A program made the position numbers and the translations under genes. Under the pieces are notes generated by a model that was not told where the DNA came from, made no database searches, and saw nothing but the letters and a program-made list of their open reading frames with translations. 64,000 nucleotides of DNA from Accumulibacter sp964420975 (GTDB taxonomy: Bacteria > Pseudomonadota > Gammaproteobacteria > Burkholderiales > Rhodocyclaceae), in NCBI GenBank assembly GCA_964420975.1, contig CAYQVH010000018.1, positions 1-64,000 on the forward strand, read 5' to 3'. Of this stretch, positions 34,850 through 43,166 are shown one piece after another. The number at the start of each line of letters is the position of its first letter. Position 1 is the stretch's first letter.

Positions 34850-36594
34850 ACAAGTCGGCAGCGGCCACGCTCGAAAACCGCATCTTTGCCGAGCAAATCG
34901 ACCTGGTTTACCGGCTGACGCCCCACACCCTGACCATGTCAATGATCGGCTCAACGCTGGTCGTCGCCGTCCTCTGGACTTCGGCGCCGCGCGCGTGGTT
35001 GCTCGGCTGGTATTTGTTTCACCACCTCGTTACCGGCGCGCGTTATCTGCTGATTCGCGTTTATCGCCGTGCCGCCCCAGCCGCCGACGCGGTGACACCC
35101 TGGAAGCAGCGCTTCGTCGCCGGTACGATCGCTGCCGGTAGCGTTTGGGGCGTCTGCGGCACAGCGCTATTGCCGCCCCCCGGCGAGGCGACGCAGTTCT
35201 TCATCGGACTCTATCTGGTGGGCGTCGCCGCCACCGGCATGTTCAGTCTGTCGCCCTATTTCTGGTCTTTCGTTCCTCTCGCCGGGGGCACCCTGCTACC
35301 GATGGCCGCCGTGCTTCTCGCTTCCGGTGTTGGCGGGCTGCAGCTCACCGGGACGGCCATTTTTCTTTTCCTTTACATCGCCCTCGCCAATGCTCGGCGC
35401 TTCGAGCGCATGACGATCGAGTCGATCCGTCTGCGCCTGCAACTCAGCGAAGCGCGCGACGCCGCCGAAGCTGCAAACCGGGCCAAATCACGCTTCCTGG
35501 CCAACATGAGTCACGAGATCCGGACGCCGATGAACGGCGTGCTGGGCATCGCCGAATTGCTGCTTGCCTCCCCGCTCTCGGAAGTCCAGCACCAGCGTCT
35601 GGAAACGCTTTACCGTTCGGGCCAGGATCTGCTGGACGTGATCAACGACATTCTCGACGTTTCGAAGATCGAGGCCGGCCGGCTCGAGCTTCGCAACGCC
35701 GTTTTTGACCTGCAGGCGATGCTCGGTGACCTGGTCGAAGCGTTTGCTGTACCCGCGGCGGCCAAGGGGCTGACGCTGACCCTGCAGGTCGCGGCCGACG
35801 TTCCGCTCGCCGTCGACGGGGACCTGCCACGCCTGCGTCAAGTGCTGACCAATCTCGTCGCCAACGCGATTCGATTTACCGAAACTGGCGGCGTCGCCTT
35901 GCTGGTCAGCCGTGACCTCGACAACCGTATCCGCTTCGTGGTGAACGATACCGGTCCAGGGCTGGCGGCGGGCGAGTGCACGCGGGTATTTGACGCTTTT
36001 GCCCAAGCCGATGACTCTGACAGCCGTCGCTACGGCGGCACCGGACTCGGTCTCGCCATTGCTCGCCAGATCGTCACCCTGATGCACGGCGAGATTGGCG
36101 TCGACAGCACACCCGGCGGCGGCTCGACGTTCTGGTTCGTCGTCCCTTTGAGCGCGGGCGAGCTACCGGCGCCTCAACCACTCCCTACTGTCACGGAGTC
36201 AACCTTGCAAACACTCAATGGTCATGTCCTGCTGGTCGAGGACAATAGCGTCAATCGTATGGTGGCAGAAGCCTTCCTGCGTCGCTTCGGCTTGCAGGTG
36301 AGTGTCGCTGTTGACGGTGAGCAGGCCATCGCAATGACCGCCGCTCAGCGTTTCGACGTCATTCTCATGGACTGCCAGATGCCGAATATTGACGGCTTTG
36401 AAGCGACCCGAGTAATCCGGGCGCGCGAAAGCGAGCCGGAGAGCAAGGGTACCGCGCCGCTGCCGATCATTGCGCTCACCGCCAACGCCTTCGAAGGCGA
36501 TCGCGATCGCTGCCTGAAGGCGGGAATGAGCGACTTCATCGCCAAGCCGTTCAAGCAGACCGAGCTCTACGAGATGCTTGCACGCTGGCTGTGA
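34837..36594 (+). CDS. Membrane hybrid histidine kinase with receiver domain
   Basis: A 585-residue hybrid sensor kinase. About six hydrophobic helices fill residues 33-185 with no large periplasmic loop. HisKA follows with phospho-acceptor H226 (LANMSHEIRTPMNGVLG), then HATPase_c with an N-box (LTNLVANAIRF), DTGPGLAAGE and YGGTGLGLAI. A C-terminal receiver (HVLLVEDNSVNRMVAEAFL) has phospho-acceptor D512 in ILMDCQMPNIDGF. The receiver should feed an Hpt protein encoded elsewhere. It overlaps maf by 13 bp; the start at 34837 replaces a long frame that shadows maf. Confidence 0.92.
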   Translation: MDAVDKSAAATLENRIFAEQIDLVYRLTPHTLTMSMIGSTLVVAVLWTSAPRAWLLGWYLFHHLVTGARYLLIRVYRRAAPAADAVTPWKQRFVAGTIAAGSVWGVCGTALLPPPGEATQFFIGLYLVGVAATGMFSLSPYFWSFVPLAGGTLLPMAAVLLASGVGGLQLTGTAIFLFLYIALANARRFERMTIESIRLRLQLSEARDAAEAANRAKSRFLANMSHEIRTPMNGVLGIAELLLASPLSEVQHQRLETLYRSGQDLLDVINDILDVSKIEAGRLELRNAVFDLQAMLGDLVEAFAVPAAAKGLTLTLQVAADVPLAVDGDLPRLRQVLTNLVANAIRFTETGGVALLVSRDLDNRIRFVVNDTGPGLAAGECTRVFDAFAQADDSDSRRYGGTGLGLAIARQIVTLMHGEIGVDSTPGGGSTFWFVVPLSAGELPAPQPLPTVTESTLQTLNGHVLLVEDNSVNRMVAEAFLRRFGLQVSVAVDGEQAIAMTAAQRFDVILMDCQMPNIDGFEATRVIRARESEPESKGTAPLPIIALTANAFEGDRDRCLKAGMSDFIAKPFKQTELYEMLARWL

Positions 36595-36637
36595 GTAGCT
36601 TCGCTGAGCCACCGGCGCGCCGCATAAAGTAGGCTGA

Positions 36638-37711
36638 CTACTTCGCCAACCAGCGTTCCATCGATCCTCGGCTCAGGCGTGCACCGAACGTCTCCAGCGT
36701 CCACCGCGCGACGTCGTCGGCGACTTCGCCGTCAACGCTGACGACGGTGCGCAGGTCGAGGTCATGCGTCGCCTGCGGCGCCACCGATTGGTTCATCATC
36801 GCCCGCAGCAAAGCGGTCGGCAGCAAGGCGTTGCGCACCCCGCAACGATCAAGCAAAGTCAGCGCCTGGCACGCGTCGACGTGACCGTCGTAAGCCAGCA
36901 GCGGTGCGCCAAAATGCCAGGTAGGCAGGACCACGCCCCACAGCCCGGGGTTGCCCGCCCAGTCCGCCGGCGACCAGACAAGATCGCCGGCGAGTGGAAA
37001 CGGGGCATGCCCTTCGAGAAAACGGCTGACCGCACCGAACAGGGTACGGTGCGCGAGCACAGTACCGGGCGTCTTTTCGTCGTCGCCGTCAGGACCGACG
37101 ATCATTGCTGCGTCGGCGGCCAGGGTGCGCCGCGGCGAGTAGCGTGGAGAGGCATGCTCGAGTACGGCGGACCACCGACAAACGTCGCCGGCAAGTCCGC
37201 AGCCGACGCCGATCAGATGTCGCAAGGCGTCCAGTTCACGACGCACCGACTGGACAGCGTCGAGACCCGCCGCCGCCGCGATGAGAATGTGGGCGCCAGT
37301 GTCGCGCAGACGGCGCACGATGAGCGGTGGCGCCATGCGCCTCGGCAGCGGCACCAGCAACGCGCCCATCTGACAGACGGCGACCAAGGCGATCGCGTAC
37401 TCCACCGACTGCGGCAGTGAGACCGCGACCCGATCGCCCGGCAGTGTTCCGAGCGCGGCGAGCACATTGGACAGACGGTTGGCCTGCTGTTGAATGTCCC
37501 AAAAACTGTACGCCGCGCGCCGCCCACCGGCGTCCTCGCAATAGAGCGCCAACCGGCCACGCTCGCCTGCCCAGCGACCACAGACGTCAACGGCGAGATT
37601 GAAATGCTCGGGCACCTGACCGTGGAATGGCCGCTGCTCGTCGCCGTTTTCAGTCGCCGAGGGTTCGTCGGCCGACGTGGCAGGGCATTCGCCGTGATCA
37701 CCTGCCGCCAC
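36638..37711 (-). CDS. Shortened AMP-binding (acyl-CoA synthetase-like) protein
   Basis: A 357-residue protein resembling the N-terminal two-thirds of an ANL adenylate-forming enzyme: YSFWDIQQQANRLSNVLAALG, GDRVAVSLPQSVEYAIALVAVCQMGALLVPL. The phosphate-binding loop is degenerate (VGPDGDDEKTPGTVLAHR instead of TSGTTGxPKG). The protein stops where the A5 motif should be (FGARLSRGSMERWLAK), so the AMP-contact A7 region and the C-terminal lysine domain are missing. The GTG at 37711 overlaps glcF by 14 bp. Catalysis is unlikely; it is either a decaying gene or a binding or regulatory protein of the glycolate oxidase operon. Confidence 0.7.
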   Translation of the reverse strand: MAAGDHGECPATSADEPSATENGDEQRPFHGQVPEHFNLAVDVCGRWAGERGRLALYCEDAGGRRAAYSFWDIQQQANRLSNVLAALGTLPGDRVAVSLPQSVEYAIALVAVCQMGALLVPLPRRMAPPLIVRRLRDTGAHILIAAAAGLDAVQSVRRELDALRHLIGVGCGLAGDVCRWSAVLEHASPRYSPRRTLAADAAMIVGPDGDDEKTPGTVLAHRTLFGAVSRFLEGHAPFPLAGDLVWSPADWAGNPGLWGVVLPTWHFGAPLLAYDGHVDACQALTLLDRCGVRNALLPTALLRAMMNQSVAPQATHDLDLRTVVSVDGEVADDVARWTLETFGARLSRGSMERWLAK

Positions 37712-38951
37712 GGAGTCGCTCGTCGATGAGTTCGATCCAGTGTCGAACAGGCAAAGTGCTGCCGCCCTGCAGATGCATCTGGCATCCGATGTTGGCAGTG
37801 ACCAGCACGGTCGGCGAATCGGCGGTGAGTGCCGCCAGCTTGTCGTCGCGTAAGCGGTTGGCCAGCTCGGGCTGAGTGATCGAATAGGTGCCGGCTGACC
37901 CGCAGCAGAGGTGCGCATCGGCAACCGCAACGAGTTGGTAGCCGGCATCGGTCAACAGACTCTCGACGACGCCACGCAGCTGTTGTCCGTGCTGCAGGGT
38001 GCAGGGTGAATGAAAAGCCACCCGCTGGCCGCCGAATGCCCCGGCTGACCCCAGTAACTCGCGGAGACGGTCGCGTTCGTCGGCGAGTACCTCGCAGGCG
38101 TCGCGCGTCAGCGCTGAGATGCGTTCCGCTTTTTTTGCGTACGCCGGATCGTCCTTGAACACTTCGCGATACGCCCGAACGTGTTCGCCACAACCCGACG
38201 CGGTCATGACAAACCCCTCGACCTGTCCGCCAACGAGCAAGGACCACCAGGCGTCGATCACCTGTCGCATGTCCTGGCGCCCTTTTTCGCGGGCGTTGAG
38301 GTGATAGCGCAAGGCGCCGCAGCAAGCGGCGGCGGGAACTACAACCAGTTCGATCGCCAGCCGATCCAGAACGCGTGCCAGCGCCGCATGGGTGTTCGGC
38401 GCCAGGATCGGCTGCACACAACCGGCCAGCGCCACCAGCCGCCGCCGATGTCCCGCCGGGGCCGGCCACGGACCGGAGTCACTCCCTGCCGCGGCCGGCA
38501 CCTTGCCAGCAAGCGCTGCCGGCAACAGGGGTCGCAACCACTGTCCAAGGCGGACCGCCGGCTTGAAGACCCAGCGTCTCGGCAAGGCTTCGCAGAGCAG
38601 GAATCGCATCGCACGGTCGGTCAGAGAACGCGGCACGCGTTCGTCGAGCACCTGACGACCAATTTCGAGCAGGCGATGATAACGGACACCGGACGGACAC
38701 GTGGTCTCACACGAACGACAACTCAGGCAGCGGTCAAGATGAGTTTGGGTTCTTTTACTCACCGGCTGCCCCTCGAGCATCTCCTTGATCAGATAGATGC
38801 GGCCGCGTGGCCCGTCGAGTTCGTCGCCTAACAGTTGAAACGTCGGACAGGTGGCAGTGCAAAAACCACAATGCACGCAGCTGCGCAAAATGGCATCGGC
38901 CTCTCGGCCAATCGCCGTATCCTTGATGAAATCGGCAAGCGTCGTCTGCAT
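37698..38951 (-). CDS. glcF: Glycolate oxidase iron-sulfur subunit GlcF
   Basis: A 417-residue Fe-S subunit. Two 4Fe-4S motifs, CVHCGFCTATCP and CLSCRSCETTCP, lie in the first 110 residues. Two CCG-type domains follow (AACCGALRYH and DAHLCCGSAGTYS). It passes electrons from the flavin subunits GlcD/GlcE to the respiratory chain when glycolate is oxidised to glyoxylate. It is third in glcD-glcE-glcF, 12 bp after glcE. Confidence 0.95.
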   Translation of the reverse strand: MQTTLADFIKDTAIGREADAILRSCVHCGFCTATCPTFQLLGDELDGPRGRIYLIKEMLEGQPVSKRTQTHLDRCLSCRSCETTCPSGVRYHRLLEIGRQVLDERVPRSLTDRAMRFLLCEALPRRWVFKPAVRLGQWLRPLLPAALAGKVPAAAGSDSGPWPAPAGHRRRLVALAGCVQPILAPNTHAALARVLDRLAIELVVVPAAACCGALRYHLNAREKGRQDMRQVIDAWWSLLVGGQVEGFVMTASGCGEHVRAYREVFKDDPAYAKKAERISALTRDACEVLADERDRLRELLGSAGAFGGQRVAFHSPCTLQHGQQLRGVVESLLTDAGYQLVAVADAHLCCGSAGTYSITQPELANRLRDDKLAALTADSPTVLVTANIGCQMHLQGGSTLPVRHWIELIDERLRGGR

Positions 38952-38963
38952 GATCGGTAACGC

Positions 38964-40031
38964 TCAAAAGTCCGGATACAGGCGGCCGCGGTTGAACACT
39001 CCGTGCGGATCGAAAGCCGCCTTCAGACGGCGATGGATGCCCGCCAGCGGCGTTGACAACGGCTGAAAGACACCCGCTGAGCGCTTCAGTCCCGGGTCCC
39101 CACGAAACAGGGTGGCGTGCCCATCGGCGTTGGCGGCCGCCGCCCGCACGGCGTCCGGTTCGCCGCCACGCAGCCAGCGCTGCGCCCCACCCCATTCGAT
39201 GAACGTCCGACCAAGACGCTGCGGTGCCGCGGTAGACGGGAGCGACAGGCGCCAGAGCGCCTCGTCGCCGGCAAAAAAGTCCTGCTCCTGTTCGCGTACG
39301 GACCGCCAGAACGACGCGGCATCGTCGTCGCCAAGCAGATCGCCACCGAGCTTTTTGTGCGCGGCGTCGATGGCTGCTGCGGCCCCGGACAGGCGAACGG
39401 TCATTTGACCGTCGTGCCAGGCCGAAGCCGAAATGGGCAGCGGCCGCCCGCCCCACTCGTTGAGTCGCGCCAGCGCTGTAGCCTCGTCCAGGAAAAAGAC
39501 GACGCTCTTTTCTGCTGCTGGCGTCGGCAGAACTTTCAGCGACACCTCCAGCACGACGCCGAGCGTTCCGAGGCTCCCAGCCATCAACCGCGCCACGTCG
39601 TAACCGGCAACGTTTTTCATCACTCGGCCACCAAACGAGAGCACGTCGCCGCGACCGTCGAGCACCTTGACGCCGAGCACGAAATCACGAACCGCGCCCG
39701 CGGCCGGCCGACGTGGTCCGGACAAGCCGCTCGCCAGCATCCCGCCGACGGTCGCTGTCGACCCAAAATGCGGGGGTTCAAAGGCCAGCGCCTGACCTTC
39801 GTCTGCCAACGCGGCCGCCAGGTCGCGCAAGGGCGTACCGGCGCGCACCGTGACCACCAGCTCGGTGGGTTCGTAAGCAACGATTCCCCGACACGCGCCG
39901 ACCGGCAGCGGCCCACCCTGCTCCGGCTCGCCATAGAACGCCTTGCTGCCACCGCCGCGAATCGCCAGCGGAATGCCGGAAGACACCGCTTCGCGGATGC
40001 GCTGGCGCCATTCGTCGATCAGAGCGTCCAT
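38964..40031 (-). CDS. glcE: Glycolate oxidase FAD-binding subunit GlcE
   Basis: A 355-residue FAD-binding type 4 (VAO-fold) subunit: PLAIRGGGSKAFYGEP, STATVGGMLASGLSGPRRP and GGRVMKNVAGYDVARLMAGSLGTLG are FAD-binding signatures of GlcE. It partners GlcD. The ATG at 40031 with GGAG upstream is preferred to the TTG at 40049. It lies 24 bp after glcD. Confidence 0.94.
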   Translation of the reverse strand: MDALIDEWRQRIREAVSSGIPLAIRGGGSKAFYGEPEQGGPLPVGACRGIVAYEPTELVVTVRAGTPLRDLAAALADEGQALAFEPPHFGSTATVGGMLASGLSGPRRPAAGAVRDFVLGVKVLDGRGDVLSFGGRVMKNVAGYDVARLMAGSLGTLGVVLEVSLKVLPTPAAEKSVVFFLDEATALARLNEWGGRPLPISASAWHDGQMTVRLSGAAAAIDAAHKKLGGDLLGDDDAASFWRSVREQEQDFFAGDEALWRLSLPSTAAPQRLGRTFIEWGGAQRWLRGGEPDAVRAAAANADGHATLFRGDPGLKRSAGVFQPLSTPLAGIHRRLKAAFDPHGVFNRGRLYPDF

Positions 40032-40055
40032 TGCGCCGGCTCCGAGCAACGATCG

Positions 40056-41534
40056 TCAGAGCGAGACGGCAACCGAGAGTCCGGTGCGCGCCTGCGTGTA
40101 CTCGCGGCAGCGCGCCAGCGTCGGCACTCCCTTGCCCGGATTGAGCAGGCCATACTCGTCGAACGCCGCCTTCAGGCGATGGAAAGCGGCAATCTCGGCT
40201 TCGCTGAACTGCTCGGCCATGAGCAGAATCTTCTCCAGGCCAACGCCGTGCTCGCCCGTAATCGTGCCGCCAAAACGCACCGACAGCTCCAGAATCTCGG
40301 CGCCAAAAGCAACAGCACGTTCGATTTCGCCGGCCTGATTCGCGTCGTACATGATCAAGGGGTGCAAGTTGCCGTCGCCGGCGTGAAAGACGTTGGCGCA
40401 GCGGAGGCGGTACTTTTCCGAGAGGTCATTGATCGCAGCCAGCATTTCGGCCAAGCGCTTCCTCGGAATCGTGCCGTCCATACACAGATAGTCGGGAGTC
40501 ATCCGTCCGACCGCCGGGAACGCCGCCTTGCGTCCAGCCCAGAAACGAAGTCTCTCGGCTTCGCTCGTCGAAACGCGCAGACTGGTCGCTCCGCTCCCCT
40601 CGAGTACCGCGGCCATGCGAGCGATCTCTTCGCCGACTTCCTCCGGCGTACCGTCAGACTCGCACAGCAGGACCGCTGCCGCTTCCAGATCGTAGCCCGC
40701 GTTAACGTAGGGCTCGACCGCCTGAATTGCCTTCCGGTCCATCATCTCCAGTCCGGCTGGAACGATGCCGGCAGCGATGATGCTGGCCACCGCGTCGCCA
40801 GCCTGACGCACGTCGTCAAACGAGGCCATCACCACCTGCGCCGTTTCGGGCCTCGGCGTCAGTTTGACCGTCACCTCGGTAATCACGACCAGCAGCCCTT
40901 CGGAACCGTTAACCAAAGCCAGCAGATCGTACCCCGGCGCGTCAAGAGCGGCACCACCGATTTCAACGACCTCGCCTTCGACCGTCAGTCCGCGCACGCG
41001 CAGGACGTTGTGCACCGTCAATCCATACTTCAGACAGTGCACACCGCCCGAATTCTCGGCCACGTTGCCGCCGATCGTACACGCGATCTGCGACGACGGA
41101 TCAGGTGCGTAGTACAGACCATGCACCGCCGCCGCTTCGGAAACCGCCAGATTGCGTACGCCGGGCTGGACCACGGCCGTCCGTGAGCACGGATCGACGC
41201 GAAGAATTTTCTTCAGGCGAACAAGCGATACCACGACCGCGTCCGGATGCGGCGTTGCGCCCCCGGAAAGACCGGTCGCCGCCCCCCGCGCAATGACCGG
41301 CACTTTCAGCCGGTGGCAGATTCTGAGGATCGCCTGCACCTGCGCTTCGCTATCCGGCAAGGTGACGATCAACGGTAACTGCCGAACCGCCGTCAGGCCG
41401 TCGCATTCATACGGCCGTAGATCCTCTTCTTCAACGAGCACGGCCGTCTCCGGCAGTATTTCGCGCAGTTGCCCAATCAAGTGCGCACGATCCACCGGAA
41501 AGCGGCGATCTGCGAGCGTACGGGCGAGGTTCAT
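40056..41534 (-). CDS. glcD: Glycolate oxidase catalytic subunit GlcD
   Basis: A 492-residue FAD-linked oxidase that oxidises glycolate (or D-lactate) to the 2-oxo acid. VIARGAATGLSGGATPHPDAVVVSL and IGGNVAENSGGVHCLKYG form the FAD site; VFHAGDGNLHPLIMYD and GGTITGEHGVGLEK are in the C-terminal catalytic half. The start at 41534 (MNLARTLADRRF) is favoured over an upstream in-frame codon at 41567. First gene of the operon; short direct repeats lie upstream. Confidence 0.95.
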   Translation of the reverse strand: MNLARTLADRRFPVDRAHLIGQLREILPETAVLVEEEDLRPYECDGLTAVRQLPLIVTLPDSEAQVQAILRICHRLKVPVIARGAATGLSGGATPHPDAVVVSLVRLKKILRVDPCSRTAVVQPGVRNLAVSEAAAVHGLYYAPDPSSQIACTIGGNVAENSGGVHCLKYGLTVHNVLRVRGLTVEGEVVEIGGAALDAPGYDLLALVNGSEGLLVVITEVTVKLTPRPETAQVVMASFDDVRQAGDAVASIIAAGIVPAGLEMMDRKAIQAVEPYVNAGYDLEAAAVLLCESDGTPEEVGEEIARMAAVLEGSGATSLRVSTSEAERLRFWAGRKAAFPAVGRMTPDYLCMDGTIPRKRLAEMLAAINDLSEKYRLRCANVFHAGDGNLHPLIMYDANQAGEIERAVAFGAEILELSVRFGGTITGEHGVGLEKILLMAEQFSEAEIAAFHRLKAAFDEYGLLNPGKGVPTLARCREYTQARTGLSVAVSL

Positions 41535-41588
41535 GACGTCTTCCCAGAATCCGGCGACGGCCCGCAATCTGCGGCGGGCAGTCCGGCA

Positions 41589-41615
41589 TTACGTCGCTTA
41601 CGTCGCTCACGTCGC
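41589..41615. repeat. Three 9-bp direct repeats upstream of glcD
   Basis: TTACGTCGC, TTACGTCGC and TCACGTCGC follow each other without gaps, 55-81 bp upstream of the glcD start. Head-to-tail spacing of 9 bp differs from one helical turn. They could be an iterated regulator site or slippage product. Confidence 0.6.
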
Positions 41616-41642
41616 CACGGGACCATTGCACGCAGCCTCACG

Positions 41643-41671
41643 GGTAAGCGGCGGAGCTTCCCGCGCTTACC
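41643..41671 (-). terminator. Hairpin after the ParB-like gene
   Basis: GGTAAGCG (41643-41650) and CGCTTACC (41664-41671) form an 8-bp stem, 16 bp beyond the ParB-like stop on the minus strand. No T-tract follows on that strand, so it is a weak terminator candidate that may isolate the pair from glcD. Confidence 0.4.
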
Positions 41672-41686
41672 TTGACCTAAGCCATC

Positions 41687-42418
41687 TCAGCCGCCCGAGC
41701 CGACGTAACCGGGCAATCCTGCCGCCTCGGGCAGGCTGGCAAGATGCACCGCCTCATCAATGATCGCCTGCCGATCCTCGTCCTTCATCTCGGAAATCAG
41801 GATGTCAACATTGTTGACCTCATTACGGAGCACCCCCTTGTCGAGGATCATCCGCATGCGAAAGTACTGCGCCCATTGAAACTCGGCGAAGTCCGCCTGG
41901 GATTTCTCGTAGCCAAAATGCGTGCGCACATACCAAGCGAGGCCCCGGTACGGATCGTTGCGCAGGTCCTTGACGTGCTTCGGCAGCGCGTCCGGCTGGA
42001 TGGGCCCTCCACCCGTGTGATCAAACAGAAAGACCCAGGCGTTGTCGTGCATCGCCTTCCAGAAATTGTAGTCCTTGAGAACGCTCCAGTTGTACAACAC
42101 CTCGACCACCACCCGCGCGTTGCCGGTGTCAATCCCGGCCTCGTTCTTGTCTTTCGCGGCATCCCAGAGCGCGCGTGCCAAATGGTGATGATCGGTCAGG
42201 TAGTACTTGTCGTCGTTGCCAATGACGATCGGCACCGGGTGCGTGATCAGATAAGCGATGAGGTCGTCCCGGCTCTTGTTGCGCATCGACTCCGCCTTCG
42301 CGTTCACCTCGTCAAGACCGACGCCGCATTGCGTCGGGTGCAGCTCCGAGACCCGCAGCTGGTAAAGCTGTCCACCACGATGGGCACGCGGCGTACATTC
42401 CTCGTAATTGAAATCCAT
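41687..42418 (-). CDS. ParB-like nuclease domain protein (ParBc_2 type)
   Basis: A 243-residue standalone protein of the putative ParB-like nuclease family ParBc_2 (PF08857-like). YQLRVSELHPTQCGVGLDEVNAK is the ParB/Srx-type strand-helix start. PIVIGNDDKYYLTDHHHLARAL carries a DHHH cluster (about D76-H79), the likely catalytic or nucleotide-binding site. No chromosome-partition partner (ParA) or helix-turn-helix is present, so it is not a segregation ParB. AGGAG precedes the ATG. It follows a small helical protein gene by 44 bp. The function is unknown. Confidence 0.8.
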   Translation of the reverse strand: MDFNYEECTPRAHRGGQLYQLRVSELHPTQCGVGLDEVNAKAESMRNKSRDDLIAYLITHPVPIVIGNDDKYYLTDHHHLARALWDAAKDKNEAGIDTGNARVVVEVLYNWSVLKDYNFWKAMHDNAWVFLFDHTGGGPIQPDALPKHVKDLRNDPYRGLAWYVRTHFGYEKSQADFAEFQWAQYFRMRMILDKGVLRNEVNNVDILISEMKDEDRQAIIDEAVHLASLPEAAGLPGYVGSGG

Positions 42419-42462
42419 GATCCTTCTCCTCTCGACATCGGCCCCGGCGGGGCAGCGAATGC

Positions 42463-42744
42463 TTAGGTCTGTGCCTGCTCGTTGGCCAGTGCCTTCGCGG
42501 TAATCTCTTCGTACAAGCGCGCCATTCTCGTCGCCAGTTCCTGATATTCGGGATGTCGAGCCAGAAACGGTTTGGCGTCCTCGGTATCGGCAAACACTCT
42601 TTCCAAAAAGCCGATGTCAAGGTCATCCAGCAACTGACCCGAGTCCACTTTTGCCTTGAGGTCGAGAGCGCGCGGCAAACGCTCCTTCTCCAGGCGTTCG
42701 AGAACCACCATTGCCAAACCGAGATCGTCCGTCTCCTGACTCAT
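42463..42744 (-). CDS. Small helical protein paired with the ParB-like nuclease
   Basis: A 93-residue acidic, all-helical protein (AMVVLERLEKERLPRALDLKAKV; IGFLERVFADTEDAKPFLARHPEY). No family was recognised. The ATG at 42744 has AAGGAG upstream and gives good coding character; a longer frame to 42975 is not supported. With the ParB-like gene 44 bp downstream it looks like a two-gene unit. A partner, inhibitor or immunity role is conceivable but unproven. Confidence 0.7.
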   Translation of the reverse strand: MSQETDDLGLAMVVLERLEKERLPRALDLKAKVDSGQLLDDLDIGFLERVFADTEDAKPFLARHPEYQELATRMARLYEEITAKALANEQAQT

Positions 42745-43031
42745 TCCGTGCTCCTTTCTTCTCCGAGTTCCTCTGCCACAACTTCGGCGGTCGAGAGGCC
42801 GACAAGACTCCTGCACGCCGAATGTGACGGCCCATGATGCCAGTTGTCCGCTGCAAAAGGCAATAGGCGCCCTTTGGCAATGACGATCTGGCAAAGCGCC
42901 GACCACATCACAACCGGTTACACAAGCCGGACAAACGGGCAACAGATCGGCGCTCCGGGATTCGCTATCGTGCACTCCGTCGCTGATGCACTTTCTCCTC
43001 CCCCTCCCCCGTGCCTCAGTGACGACCCTCC
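42745..43031 (+). ncRNA. Candidate small RNA upstream of an orphan terminator
   Basis: The 422-bp gap between two divergent genes has a strong plus-strand terminator at 43032-43072, but no plus-strand gene is found upstream for many kilobases. The sequence just before it (about 42990-43025) is very C-rich (TCTCCTCCCCCTCCCCC), complementary to Shine-Dalgarno sequences. The 5' end is unknown, so the coordinates mark only the possible extent. A leader or attenuator of the M16 gene is the alternative. Confidence 0.3.
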
Positions 43032-43072
43032 GGCCCGCACAGCCCCTCCCTCTGTGCGGGCCGTTTCTTTTT
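43032..43072 (+). terminator. Strong intrinsic terminator (plus strand)
   Basis: GGCCCGCACAG (43032-43042) pairs perfectly with CTGTGCGGGCC (43052-43062); a C-rich 9-nt loop separates them and GTTTCTTTTT follows. This is a textbook rho-independent terminator on the plus strand. A TATAAT box stands just after it at 43082-43087, possibly the -10 of the M16 peptidase gene. Confidence 0.8.
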
Positions 43073-43081
43073 CAGCCGGCC

Positions 43082-43087
43082 TATAAT
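43082..43087 (+). promoter_or_regulatory. Candidate -10 box of the M16 peptidase gene
   Basis: A perfect TATAAT lies 80 bp before the M16 peptidase start and directly after the terminator. No good -35 hexamer stands 16-18 bp upstream, because the terminator T-run occupies that place. It would give a leader of about 70 nt. Confidence 0.4.
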
Positions 43088-43166
43088 CACTCGCCCAGCG
43101 AACCGGCGTACGACGCCGCGGGAGAATCGGTTCTGGGGCGGCGATTTCTTTTTCGGAGAGGTGGAC

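Noticed and set aside
39117..41186. A 689-codon plus-strand open frame opposite glcE and glcD
   Set aside because: It is the antisense shadow of two well-supported glycolate oxidase genes; its composition is Arg/His/Gln-rich with no family resemblance or ribosome binding site.
41589..41615. CRISPR-like array
   Set aside because: The three 9-bp units are contiguous without spacers; no cas genes or longer repeats occur in the window.
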